A stretch of 64,000 nt of DNA, from the NCBI RefSeq assembly GCF_026914185.1, contig NC_070567.1:6970001-7034000 (forward strand), given 5' to 3'. Origin of the DNA: Puccinia triticina. Taxonomy: Eukaryota > Basidiomycota > Pucciniomycetes > Pucciniales > Pucciniaceae. Positions within the stretch are counted from its first letter, which is position 1; the number at the start of each line of letters is the position of its first letter. This document shows, piece by piece, positions 1 to 10,549 of the stretch. The translations under genes were made by a program, and so were the position numbers. The notes under the pieces are model-generated. The model saw nothing but the letters and a program-made list of their open reading frames with translations, did not search any database and was not told the origin of the DNA.

Positions 1-1643
1 GGGGTGAACCGAGTCTCATCCAGTGGCAGTTCCGCATCGCCGATCTGGGATTTGTAGATATATCCGAATAGCGAGAGATGCTCAGGTCCAGGTGAGGGCT
101 TCAAGATCGTGCCACCAAACCAGTCCAGAAAGGCATTGTGGGCATTCGGAATGGTCTGGATGCCGGAATGTTCCATGGAGCTGATCAGATTTTGGTGGTA
201 TTGCCGCAAGCCTTCGAGTAGAGCAGTCAGTCTGGACTCCACTGATTTTGTGGTTTGGGCTCGGGACATGCTATCGATCACTCTGACCATCCAAATCTCC
301 TTGCTGGTACTGCGCTCCACTGCGTCGTGGAGCTTGGCCGGGATGTCAGTGATAGTTTTGTTCGGCTTACCGGTTCGTTTCAACTCGATCAACTCGAGCA
401 CTCTCCTGTATTCTGAGATGATTCGTTTTTCGACCTCCGACGGCTCGTCCTTGTTCCTATGAACCGCCCACGACTGTTCTGCTAACCACGAGTGAGCGTC
501 GCCCTGTGGGTTGATTCCCTGTTGAAGCGCGCGTAGCTCGAAATCGACCACCTCCGCGTCCGGCCTCTGGTCCCCGCGACCTTGTTCGACCCACTTGCTG
601 GCTCGACATCTTCTGTCTTTCTTGGCCTCTTCCATCGACTCTCTCATCCGCAGCCAGAATGTGGATTCGCTGCCCTGGAAATGTTGGGCCCACTCGTTGG
701 GAGCCTCCCGCTTGTACCAGATCCCGATCAGGGTCAGTGTGATAAAATCGTTGTAGAACTTGAAGTTCCGATCGTCACCTCGCCCCTGGAGGAAGTAGAT
801 CAGATGCTTCTGGGCCGGAGTGTAGCCCTTCTGCTTAAGATGGGTGTATTCGGGTTCGCTGATCACCCCAACGATCGGGAGATGGTTCGTGGTGGAGAAG
901 ACGAGCTCGTTGAGCCAGCGGATCAGGGAGTCATGTTTTTTGGTCTGCTCTTCGACAGGGGTGTGGATCTGCTGCAAGAAGGCATCATGGGCGAACAAAA
1001 CACATTTGATCAAGCTACCGAGCCAATGGGCGATCATGGACGGATGCTGATATAGTCCCTCATACTTGGCGGGTGGTCCTTTCGGTTTCGCTCGTTTGGC
1101 GATTCTCGGCGAGAGCATCTGCTGGCTGGATGTACCAGCAGAGCATTTTTCGAAATAGATTGGAAGATCCCCGACTTGCTCGTTGAGCCTGTTGGCCCTT
1201 TGGAGAGGATACTTGACGCGGTAGGAGGCGATCTGTTTCTTCATCGGGGCATCGTACTTGATACGCAGCTGAGGATTGACGATGGCCTTCTGGACCTGGT
1301 CTAGGATTGGTGTAAATCCCACAGGGATGGGTTCATTCATATCCAGGGAATCCAAATCGACCTGAGGATGGGCTGGCGCTGGCTGCTCATCCGGCACTCG
1401 CTCGGCCATGTGCCCGGGCGGTGCTTGATCGAGCGGTGCAACGTGACCAACGGAGACTTGCACAGGTGGGCTAGATGGTGGAGTATGGTTGAGGTCCAAA
1501 TCCAGCCCATTCCTTCGAGGCTCCTCGGCCTGATGGTCTGGGACTACGGCCCCCTCCGCCAGGGGCAATGGGTGAGTTGATAGCTGGTGTGGACCATCAA
1601 CTGGTGCAACTGAAGCAAGATTGTTTTGAGCGAGAAACGCCAA
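1..1643 (-). CDS. Unrecognised fungal protein, 3' part outside the window
   Basis: One frame on the minus strand is open without a stop from 1643 to the window edge (about 547 codons; a TAA lies at 1646-1644). The deduced protein starts with a Pro-rich, low-complexity part (codons near 1643-1320). It continues as a charged, mostly helical globular sequence with many Trp, His and Gln residues, for example WLNELVFSTTNHLP near 920-870 and WYKREAPNEWAQHF near 719-680. I recognise no domain. No ATG is obvious at the 5' end, and a pyrimidine-rich stretch with several AG acceptors lies at 1600-1650, so an upstream exon is likely. It faces away from the TSR4 homologue, sharing a divergent promoter region of roughly 700 bp. 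Coding status is inferred from frame length and amino-acid composition; the function is unknown. Confidence 0.65.
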   Translation of the reverse strand, partial: MAFLAQNNLASVAPVDGPHQLSTHPLPLAEGAVVPDHQAEEPRRNGLDLDLNHTPPSSPPVQVSVGHVAPLDQAPPGHMAERVPDEQPAPAHPQVDLDSLDMNEPIPVGFTPILDQVQKAIVNPQLRIKYDAPMKKQIASYRVKYPLQRANRLNEQVGDLPIYFEKCSAGTSSQQMLSPRIAKRAKPKGPPAKYEGLYQHPSMIAHWLGSLIKCVLFAHDAFLQQIHTPVEEQTKKHDSLIRWLNELVFSTTNHLPIVGVISEPEYTHLKQKGYTPAQKHLIYFLQGRGDDRNFKFYNDFITLTLIGIWYKREAPNEWAQHFQGSESTFWLRMRESMEEAKKDRRCRASKWVEQGRGDQRPDAEVVDFELRALQQGINPQGDAHSWLAEQSWAVHRNKDEPSEVEKRIISEYRRVLELIELKRTGKPNKTITDIPAKLHDAVERSTSKEIWMVRVIDSMSRAQTTKSVESRLTALLEGLRQYHQNLISSMEHSGIQTIPNAHNAFLDWFGGTILKPSPGPEHLSLFGYIYKSQIGDAELPLDETRFT

Positions 1644-1759
1644 TTAGTTGATGAGTAGCCATCCGCATGTTGACCTGAAAAGATGGCACATAATTAAACT
1701 TAGAGGAGAGCTCTGCAGACTCACTGTTTTTGGGGGCCAGCTGTTGACTCACTGTTGGA

Positions 1760-2193
1760 GGGACATGCTCCAAATGAATCGCCATTTTCTGGCGGACTCG
1801 TCGTGCTCCCCGGGTGCGGTCCAAGTAATTGAGTCGATGCTTTCTTTGTTCGGAATCGGCAGGCAGGCCGCCTGCTCGCCCCGGGCCTGCTGCCGGTCGA
1901 CTTGTCGAGCAGGACGGGCCCCGTTCGGAAAGTCCGAGGCTGTCGAGGACATGATAAGGGCCGGGCTCGGCGAGGAACTCGTGACCAGCGAGGACGAGCC
2001 GGCCGGCGAGCAGGCAGACTGCGCCCAGTGCCAGTGGCAGGAGGTGGGCCGACGGGCGACTGTTCCACATGTCCTGTGCCGGATGAAGTGCAGGCCGACA
2101 GGAGTGCTTGGCCATCGCCGGAGGGGAGCGATGGCTGGGTCTCGAGCAAAACGTGTCTCCGGGCTTCCGAAGGAGCACATGAGACACGTTCAA
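1760..2193 (-). CDS. Possible 5' exon of the gene at 1-1643
   Basis: The minus-strand frame from 2193 encodes a His/Pro/Ser-rich stretch followed by a hydrophobic run (HLLPLALGAVCLLAGRLVLAG, near 2040-1980) that could be a signal anchor. A GTGAGT donor follows CCAACA near 1765. The phase fits an acceptor at CACACCAG near 1585, but not the nearer CTTCAG acceptor. The GC-rich region is also open on the plus strand, so this may be chance. Treat it as a suggestion only. Confidence 0.22.
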
Positions 2194-2347
2194 CTCCTAT
2201 GCATCCACCAGGCGGACGGCAGGTTAATCCAAGCTGATCCACGCAGTCGAAGCTTATCCAGAAGGCCATCGGGGAAGAGCTGGGAAGAATTGTCGAGTCA
2301 CATCATCGGCTGGGCTGAATTTACATTGGAATTTCAAGAATTAAGAG

Positions 2348-3941
2348 ATGAACCACAACTCAGACTCCGACTCAGACTCAGACTCAGACTCATCATCCCA
2401 GCAGACGCACGCTCAGTATACCCTCGGATTCGACGATGGAAAGATTGGCAAACCAGAAGAAGCTGAACAGTACTCGACCTCTCGAATCGGAGGGAGACCA
2501 GTTAAGTCGAGCAAGCCGAATCGATCCAGATGTCCCTCACATGCCTCCTAACGTATTCCCTTCCGTCTGAAGGCTCTTCTGCCACTCTCAAACACAGCGA
2601 TACCCGAGAGCGATCTGGAGTGTCTGGTATGCCAGAAACCGATAGCCATGCTGGTTCAAGTCTACTGTCCTAGCGACCAAAACCCGTACCACGATCGGAT
2701 CCTCTATCTGTTTGGATGTGCGGACCAGCAATGTCAAGCTCAAGGCTCATCGAGATGGTCAGTCAATCCATCGCCCTCCAGGAAATATTGCTGCCTGTCG
2801 GGATCCGAAGAGGCTAAGCATCTCGCTTGCTTCAAACAGCGTCAGAGGATTCAAGTCGTGGAAATTCAACGAGGAGTACCATAGACAATCATCGGCTCAA
2901 CAGACCAGGTCCTCGCACCCACAAAGTGCGCTCGATTGTAAACTGTCTGATCTGGGGGATAATCCATTCAAGATGGTAAGAGCCCTGACAATCCCGTATA
3001 CGCGACCATCGCTAAATTTCCAACTCCATTTCAACACCCACGTCTTGACCCTAGAACGCTCCAAACCTGTTCGACCAATCCTTCGATAACCCCTTCTCAG
3101 CTCCTACTCCTACTCATACTCACCGTCCGACACCAGACCCGAGTCCACTCGTCAATCCATTCTCAAACCTGACCCTCGAACCAACCGAGACCACACCCAC
3201 CAAGTCTTCTGCTCAGGAACACAATCTGAGACTAGTGGCCAGCTTGCCTGCGTTGTGTACACCACCCCACTATCTGGCCACCGATTATGAACTCAAGCCA
3301 AAACTATCGTCATCCAGCACGTTCAAGGAGCTCATTGATGACCATCAACCTCCACCACCTTCTTCATCCACATCAAAAAACGCCCAACAGAAGCCTCCAC
3401 CCAACAAACAAAAATCATCAGCCCGCTCAGCTCCATCTGCATCCATCCCACCCGCAAACGCCCAAGAATCCTATGAGGTCCAAGCTGTCAAGGGCGTCGA
3501 TCCCGCTTTCTTGGACTTCCAGGATCGAATTAATTGGAGTAGCCAATCCACCCAAATCATCAGGTACGTCTTTATTCTCAAAAAAAAAAAAAAAAAACCC
3601 CTTTCAAGATATCCAACTCTTTTTGTTTGGGGGGAAAAAAAACGAGCCAACCGTAATTGTCCTCAAAATTTTCAAGGTATAATCCCAAGGGACGAGCACT
3701 ACCAGTCCACTCAAGCAAACCGACCCCGTCGATCGTGTCCCTAAGATGCGGCCATCGTAGTCGCTTCGAGCTGCAATTCATGCCAGCCGGCTTGCGCTTG
3801 TTTTCCGCCCCGATCGACTGGACCACCGTCTGGATCAACGACTGCGTCCAGGACTGCTGCTCCCCTCATCCTTCCAGTCCTGCCTCGCTTCAAGAGGGAT
3901 GGACAGAAATCCAATGCTTCGTTCAATCTGTCGTCGATTAA
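2348..3941 (+). pseudogene. TSR4: PDCD2/TSR4 homologue (uS5 chaperone) with broken frames
   Basis: The N-terminus has an acidic Ser-Asp repeat, then YTLGFDDGKI, SRIGGRPV, and ECLVCQKPIAMLVQVYCP...RILYLFGCADQQC, the PDCD2 N-terminal pattern. After a GTAAGA...CCTAG intron (about 2975-3053) come SLPALCTPPHYLATDYE and INWSSQSTQIIR. An intron at 3564-3676 then joins to RYNPKGRALP and FELQFMPAGLRLF...IDWTTVWINDC, the PDCD2_C domain. In yeast, Tsr4 escorts ribosomal protein uS5 during 40S biogenesis. The reading is not continuous: frame 2 changes to frame 0 near 2500, returns near 2564, changes again near 2730, and the Cys-Pro-Lys-Cys-Gly zinc knuckle near 3740 is split by two single-base insertions. 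These gaps are too short for introns. It is either a decayed copy or allele, or a locally bad assembly. The family assignment is firm; functionality is doubtful. Confidence 0.75.
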
Positions 3942-5078
3942 GCCCATCCTTTATGCCTCCGTTTATGTTTTTTTTTTTTTTTTTTTTTTTGGGGGGGGGG
4001 GGGGCTTGATTATCTTGAGTCTTGGTTTGATTTAATACCTCGAAACATTCTCAGTATCCATCAAATTCATTGGATGAAAGGCATATCAACCTAAGATTCT
4101 TATCAAAAATCCCACATTCACCTTCCATTATTGCAAAGACCCAGATCCCACAAGAGTGATAAAGAAAAAGGTGGGCCCGCTCCTCTGAAAGCAACGTTGG
4201 CGTGGCCTAACTCCGCTAACAGCCAACAGGTTCCCTTCGAGCTGTTAGAGTTTTTGGGGCTAATGCTACGCAAGCAGACTGCAAAAAAGCGGCCGCCACG
4301 CTCACTGTGTTACACACAGCACTTTTTAGTCAGGTTTTTGCTGTCAAATGTGCTGTAGAGCAGTGTAACGTACCTTGCATAGTGGCAAAACACTGATAGG
4401 GCGCTTATAACACTTCAGCATCAGCACAAAACAAAAAATGCCTGACACTTTTTGAAGAAAAAGAAATAGCGGCCCACTCTTGATCAAGACACGAAGAAAG
4501 CTTGGGTGCATACTAGAGTACTGTTTGGCTCCGCCACCTGAAAGCAAGCCCATCGTGATCCAGTGCGGTGATCACTTTAGCAGAGGTTATGAGGTTCGAT
4601 AAGTCCTTTATAGTTATAAGGAAGAGAATGAATTGATAAAATATGTAATCATACAAAGTTGCATAATCGGGATAGAACAACACGACCATGTGATGACATG
4701 GGGGAGAAGGAAGACCTTCAATGAATGACAGGATAAATAAAACAGAGGGAGAAGTAGAGTGGAATTGTACAACAACTTTTTCTGGCTTCGGTTATCCGGA
4801 CAATTCGGATCACTTATGTATAACAACAACAACAACAATTATTCGTGTTTAGGATTATAGGGAAGGCGGAAGGATTAAGATAACATGTTCTTTGAGTATC
4901 ATATATGAAAACAATGGAGAATGATGAGATGTATGTACGTATATCAAACAATCCAACATATTTTGAAGTGGATCAGATTATAGAGATCAGATGTGATAAA
5001 TTGTTTTTCTTCTTGTTTTTTTTTTAGGGTTTTTCTTTTAGAAAGAGATGAGTTGAAAGTAGAAAACTGGGATGGCTG
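3942..5078. other. Intergenic stretch, convergent 3' ends
   Basis: No supportable gene. It holds a T-run followed directly by a G-run (about 3968-4004) and a segment at about 4160-4555 whose two edges loosely match as an inverted repeat (GGTGGGCC on one side, GATGGGC in complement on the other), possibly an old MITE. The remainder is AT-rich. Confidence 0.5.
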
Positions 5079-7561
5079 TTAATGATGAATATCGCAAGTA
5101 GAAGGAGCGAGCGAGGAGGGAAGCGAGGTTTTGCAGAGATGTTTGAGACAAAGCGTGGGATGACTGCGCAGGTTGCGCAAGCCTTTCCTGAGTCTGGGCG
5201 GCAACCTGGTACTCCAGAGTTTGATCTGAGTGGGCTTGAGATGGAGCTCGAGGGGGGAGAAGCGGGGGTGGGATCGGCTGATGTCGGCGACGGAGAAGAA
5301 GGTTTTGAACTTGGATGCGTTGTAGATCGACGAGTTCTTCAGCCGTCGAGCGGCTCGAGCGGCTCGGTCTCTGGTCGATACCAGCGGAAGAGCGGTCCTC
5401 AATGATTCTCGGAACCGTTTTCGGCCCGGCTGTTGCTGTTCATCACCTGTTTCGTTCGGATCGGCAAGGATTGTTCGCGGACCGGTCATGTTAAACTCTT
5501 CTTCACTAACTGCTGGCTGGTCTGGATACGCCGTATCTATAGACTGGGGAATAGCAAACGAGGGCGTTGGTTTTTCTCTCTAATGCTTCTTCACCATCTT
5601 TTTCCGTAGACTCTTGTCGGGGGTAAAATTCTTCACGGTTGGAGCTCTTCAAAGAAGATAGACCAATTTACCTGATCATTTCCGCCGATCTCCTTTTGTC
5701 CGACGGTTGATTCCTGATTTACCGTCGGGAAGGTGGAGGGGAGATCATTGGCACTAGTGTTCACATTCTCACGAGGAGCCTGCGTAGGTTCCACTCTGTC
5801 GCCCAGTCCTTCTTTTTTTTTTATATATATTAAGGTGGGGAGAGAGAGAAAAGGATCAGACTCAAAAGTGCTATGTATGTGGAGGGGGAAAGTGTGATAC
5901 ACACTTGTGATCAACGACTGCTCCGAGGTTTCTGGGGTCACATTAGCCCGCTCAACAGTGGAAACGCAGAGCGAAGACTCCGCAGCGCTCATGGTGGATT
6001 GATGGCCAAAGGCTTGAGGCTGAGAGACCAGAGCCAAAGCTGCCGCGACCGCCACCAAACATGCCAACGCGGCCAGAAACTTGGAATTGCCGGCCGATGG
6101 AGGCGGAGGCGGAGGTGGCGACGACGACGACGGAAGGCTTGTCTGGTCTGGCTCGGTGGACGGTTCAATGGGAATCAGCAACTGTTGAAGTTTGGCAACT
6201 GATGGGGCCGACAACATGGCAAGGTCATGTGGCCGCAGGAGCCGATCCGGCATGGATTCTGGAGTATCCTGTTGGAGCAAGAGACTGGTGGGAGGACGAC
6301 TGTGGCAGGTCATCAGAGGCTCAGAAGTAGACGACTTAACAGCAAGGGGCTTGTTGGGTTTTAGACCAAGGATGGCGTGGAAGCCATGGACGAGGGCCTG
6401 GAGAATGGATGTGTTTTTTTCATCGAGAAGAATAGGGAGCACTTTGAATAAGTTAAGGTGGGCGGGACAGGCTCGGGAGAGCTCGCTGAGCCAATCAATC
6501 GGGAAACAATCAGGAGAAGCAGTAGTGTGGATGATCAGAGCCGGAGTTTCGGGTGCGGAGGATAGGAAGGAGTGTTGATCGTGCACAGGGAGGGCGGTGA
6601 GGTCGCTAAGGTTGATCTCAAGCCAGGAAGTATGGTAGATTAGATCGGCTGTGTGACTGTTGGGGGGAGGAGAATCGGAGAGGGCGCGAGTGACGGCTTG
6701 TCGGAAGCGTGCCTGGGAGAGAGGGGGCGACGGCTGGGAGGCAGGGGGGGCTCGGCTTGTTGGGCAGGTAGGGTTGAGGGTGGGGAAGTGGAGATGGCTG
6801 GTGAAGTTCATGCGCAGGTTGGATAGGATTTGGAGTGACTGGGAGTGAGAGATCTGATGGCCGCAGAGATAGAGGTGCAGGCGGTGGGAGAGATCGGCGC
6901 CGGGGGTTGAGGGGAAGGTGGGCGAGGTGGGAGAGGCGAATGAGGAGGGATGACTGTGGAGATCGGCATCGGTGAGCGAGGGGGAACGGGAAGAGTTGAA
7001 GTCGAGAAGATCGCTCGAGAGGCTCGTATGCTGGTCGGAATGTGGGGAGGATGAGGGCAGCTGGTGGTGTGTGGGAGGGCTAAACCAGTGGGAAGGATGG
7101 TACCTATATTGGTGGGAGTGGGGGGGGGGGGGGGGGGGTGGCGGTCAGATTGTGGGGCTGGACTAGGGGGATGGATGTGCTGCTTACTGGTCTGGGGGAG
7201 TGTTGGGGATGATGAGGTCGATCGAGCCGAGTGGGTCGGGGAACGAGAACAGGCTGGTGAGCGAGGCATCGGTGTCGTCGGAGTTGACGCAGGAGAGATC
7301 GAGTTGGGGGAAGTCCGGGGATGGCTGGGGATGGTTGCGGGTGGCTGTCTCTGGCTCGAAGCCGTGATCGGCGGGCACCAGACTGGCGGGGGTGGCGATG
7401 TTCTGGAAGGGGTCCTCATGGTCCTGGTCGATGCTGCCGTCCAGCTCGTCGGCGGCGTGGTTGTGGGGGTCGACCTGGATGTAGTCTGATGCGCCGAGGG
7501 GGTCGTCTGCATGCTCGGTTGTGGGCGGGCTGGCCGAGAGGCTGGGCAGATTGAGTCGCAT
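5079..7561 (-). CDS. Unrecognised protein, four exons, one hydrophobic segment
   Basis: Exons 7561-7188, 7103-5905, 5811-5672 and 5579-5079 join in phase with GT-AG introns (GTAAGC...ATATAG, GTGTGT...AAAAAG, GTAAAT...CATTAG) to give about 737 residues. The start MRLNLPSLSASPP is chosen because upstream in-frame sequence reads through a G-rich 5' region without conservation-like features. The N-terminal half is Ser/Pro/Asp-rich and looks disordered. The middle (SELSRACPAHLNLFKVLPILLDE, HGFHAILGL) looks folded. Near codons for 6075-6020 there is an 18-residue hydrophobic run (FLAALACLVAVAAALALV), likely one transmembrane helix. The C-terminus is Arg/Lys-rich (RDRAARAARRLKN). The second intron is a multiple of three, so its retention would stay in frame. 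I do not recognise the family. Confidence 0.68.
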
Positions 7562-8038
7562 GTTGGTGGTGGATGGGTTGGCTTGAGTTGGGTTTCGCTG
7601 ATCGATGAGGGGGGAGTGGGGCAGTGGCTGCTGCTTAGTCACAGCAAACCCCCGCAACGGTCGCCCGGAAACAGCTGCACCCAACCAGCCATCACTCACA
7701 GTTGCCATATTCCCAGAAGGATCAAACCAGCTTTTGGTTGGGAGCCAACACTTGGCCAGCTGATGACAAGCTTCAAGCATGCTCCAAGAAGACAGGACCC
7801 GGTCAATTTTTGTTCTGTTTTGGTAGATCCTTGCAGATCCCCTGTTTTTCTTACATTATGCGTCTTCACATCCCGCCCAAGGCTAAATCTACATAACCCC
7901 AGAGCCATCATAGCAGTCAAGGAGTAGAATCAACAATGGGCCACTACAGGCCAATATCCAAATTAGTGCATCCATGGTTGTTTGGCAAGACAAATGGGGT
8001 ATCGTCAATGGTGGGCCCCTACACTACACTAGGTATAC
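7562..8038. other. 5' region of the preceding gene
   Basis: No coding sequence supported. It is the upstream region of the minus-strand gene starting at 7561. Confidence 0.4.
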
Positions 8039-8284
8039 TACAGGGCCACTTAGTGTAGCCGCACTGACAGAGCCCTCTTTTTCCTGTAGTGTTAGCGCGC
8101 CGCTACGCTGCAGCGCTTTTAGCATCAAAGAAGGCCTAAAAACCGCTGTAGCGCAGCGTGGCAGGCGCTTTTCTGAGCCCTGTGCGCGTAGCCTTAGCGC
8201 AGATCCGGAGGAATTCCGCGATTGCTACACCAGAAGTGAGCTACGTTATGCCATGCTAACGCTACAGTTAGCGTAGCTGGCCTA
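8039..8284. repeat. GC-rich hairpin block, possible small MITE
   Basis: The block begins GGGCCACTTAGTGTAGC and ends, in complement, GGCCAGCTACGCTAAC. Inside are repeated GTAGCG/CGCTAC and GTTAGCG/CGCTAAC motifs on both strands, so it can fold into several hairpins. It contrasts sharply with the AT-rich DNA after 8300. No protein is supported. The element boundaries are a guess. Confidence 0.4.
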
Positions 8285-8558
8285 CCGTTGTGGGTACAGT
8301 AAATTTATTGGTAACGTACTAATATTGTAATGATTTTTTGCTTTTTAACATTACTGTTGTAGAAATAATGGTTGGTCACAGTGTAGAAATGTCCACTTCT
8401 GCCTTCTTGTCAGCTGGCTACGCTGGGCAAGCCATTGTGACAATACATATTAAATATTATTACAAAAGTAAATAAATAAATAATAAAGAGACATCATTAT
8501 AAATAAAAAATACCTTTTTTCCTTCTTCTGCAAACATGTCACTCAAATTATCCACAAG

Positions 8559-9767
8559 TGACACTTCAAGGATAATTAAATTTCCCAAAAAAAATACTCA
8601 AAGTTTGAGGTTGGGAAAATCATTGAAAAAAAATCACTCCGTACTGAAAAAAAATGTGAACTGAGCGTGCTCAGCCAAAAAAATAAAAATGTGTCAGACT
8701 GAGTAAAAAACAATGGGGCACATTTTTAGGGTGATTTGTTGGACGGGCCTGCAAAAGGCCCGCATGGGCCCCTAACAGGCCCGTTGGGCCCATTGAAAAA
8801 GTAGTATTTGTTTGGAATTCCAATGCTCTGCTAAAATGTGAAATGGGTCAAACTGAATAAAAAACATGGGGGTACATTTTTGGGGAGATTTTTTGGACGG
8901 GCCTGAACGAGGCCCACATGGGCCCCACAAAGCCCACTGGGCCCATTGAAAGAGTAGCCCTGGTTAAGAAAGCATATGCTCAGCTAAGAAATAAAAATGT
9001 GCCAGACTGAGTAAAAACCCTAGGGGCACATTGTTGGGGAGGCTTTTTGGACGGGCCTGCATCAGGCCCGTATGGGCCAACAGATTTCCAAGGGAAGGAA
9101 AGGGCCTGGACATACATTCTGTGAGTGCACAAATGTCACACAGATGTCAGAAGCCCTTCAATATCTTCTGTTGATTAGTGGTCAATTGGTGCTGTTCTCA
9201 AACATCATATGGGCATTCTTAAGCAATACTACTTCTGGGTTGGCCAAACCAGCTTTGGGTGGGCCCTGACGGGCCTGATGCAGGCCTCCCCAAAAGTGTG
9301 GCCCCATGTTTTTTACTCAGGTTGACACATTTTTGTTTCTTAGCTGAGCATAGGCATTCTTGACCAAGGCTACTCTTTCAATGGGCCCAGTGGGCTTTGT
9401 GGGGGCCATGTGGGCCTCATTCAGGCCCGTCCAAAACATCTCCCCAAAAATTTACCCCCTCATTTTTCATTCATTGCAACCCATTTCACATTTTAGCAGA
9501 GCATGGGAATTCCAAACAAATACTACTTTTTCAATGGGCCCAATGGGCCTGTTAGGGGCCCATGCGGGCCTTGTGCAGGCCCGTCCAACAAATCAACCCA
9601 AAAATGTGCCCCATTGTTTTTTACTCAGTCTGACACATTTTTATTTTTTTGGCTGAGCACACTCAGTTTGTATTTTTTTTCAGTACGGAGTGATTTTTTT
9701 CAATGATTTTCCCAACCTCAAACTTTGAGTATTTTTTTTGGGAAATTTAATTATCCTTGAAGTGTGA
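8559..9767. repeat. 1.2 kb inverted repeat with three 154-bp units per arm
   Basis: The left arm (about 8559-9085) reappears inverted at about 9250-9767. The outer ends ACACTTCAAGGATAATTAAA and its complement match, as do the blocks TTTGGGAAATTTAATTATCC and TCAGTACGGAGTGATTTTTT. Each arm contains three direct copies of a unit carrying CAGACTGAGTAAAAA, GGACGGGCCTG...CAGGCCCG and GGGCCCATTGAAA. Unit starts are at 8695, 8849 and 9003 in the left arm. The unpaired centre is about 165 bp. No real ORF is present. It is interpreted as a fold-back or MITE-type element. Confidence 0.85.
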
Positions 9768-10107
9768 CTCAAGTGTATGGTGTATGTCACTCAAAGACAA
9801 CAGGTCCCCCCGCGCGTGACTCAAGCTTATGTCACTTGAAAACCCACAAGCAACTTGAGAGATTACCAATATGTCACTAAAAACTACACTCCTGTCAATC
9901 ACATCACCCGTGACAAGTCTGAATGACAGTTACATGTCACTTACCAATCAACATGCTGTCTACCGCTCCCAAGATTGGAAGGCTTGACAGATTTCCAATC
10001 CTCCCCAACCAGTACGCAAAAATACCCCGGAAAGCCCAGAGATGACTAGGAGGGCCACCAAACCAAGTAGGAGGATAAAATATAAAAATAGGTAAGTTTT
10101 CCCTCTC

Positions 10108-10143
<36 letters not shown>

Positions 10144-10549
10144 CTCAGCCTATTACCACCATTCAAAAACCTGACCGCCATTGTCTACGCTTCCTCTTGA
10201 TCCTTTTCATCAAGAATCCAACAGACCTCGCTTTCAGGATATTGCCATCTTAAGCCTGTGCTTACAATCACATCTTGTTATTGAGCTGGTCGTTGCACCA
10301 GGAAGGATACATACAAGTGAGTTGAACCCCTTCCTTGATTTGAACAGCTATCAAACTATCTATCTTCTGGTATCGCAACCACACCTGCTTCACAGGCCCC
10401 AGCTTTATACTTGGAAGGATCTAAACCACCCCCTCTCCACCGGGCCCCTCCTTATTTTTATTCTTTTCTCTTTATTTCTTAGAAATAAAACTCTACCACC
10501 TGCCAGACAGCACCTCTGTATATCTTCCATCAGCGGGTGTTGCCAGAAG
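9768..10549. other. Intergenic, TGTCACTT-rich segment and C-run
   Basis: Short GTGAC/GTCAC words recur at 9760-9960 (GTGACTCAAG, ATGTCACTTG, ATGTCACTAA, ATGTCACTTACC). A run of about 30 C lies at 10109-10138. A 156-codon frame at 10181-10651 has no domain-like content and I do not support it as a gene. Confidence 0.4.

Noticed and set aside
1648..2466. 272-codon plus-strand frame overlapping the divergent promoter
   Set aside because: Composition mirrors GC-rich non-coding DNA. It ends in the Ser-Asp repeat read out of frame relative to the TSR4 start.
7064..7489. Gly-rich plus-strand frames at 6.9-7.5 kb
   Set aside because: They are shadows of the well-spliced minus-strand gene and pass through a G-run in its intron.
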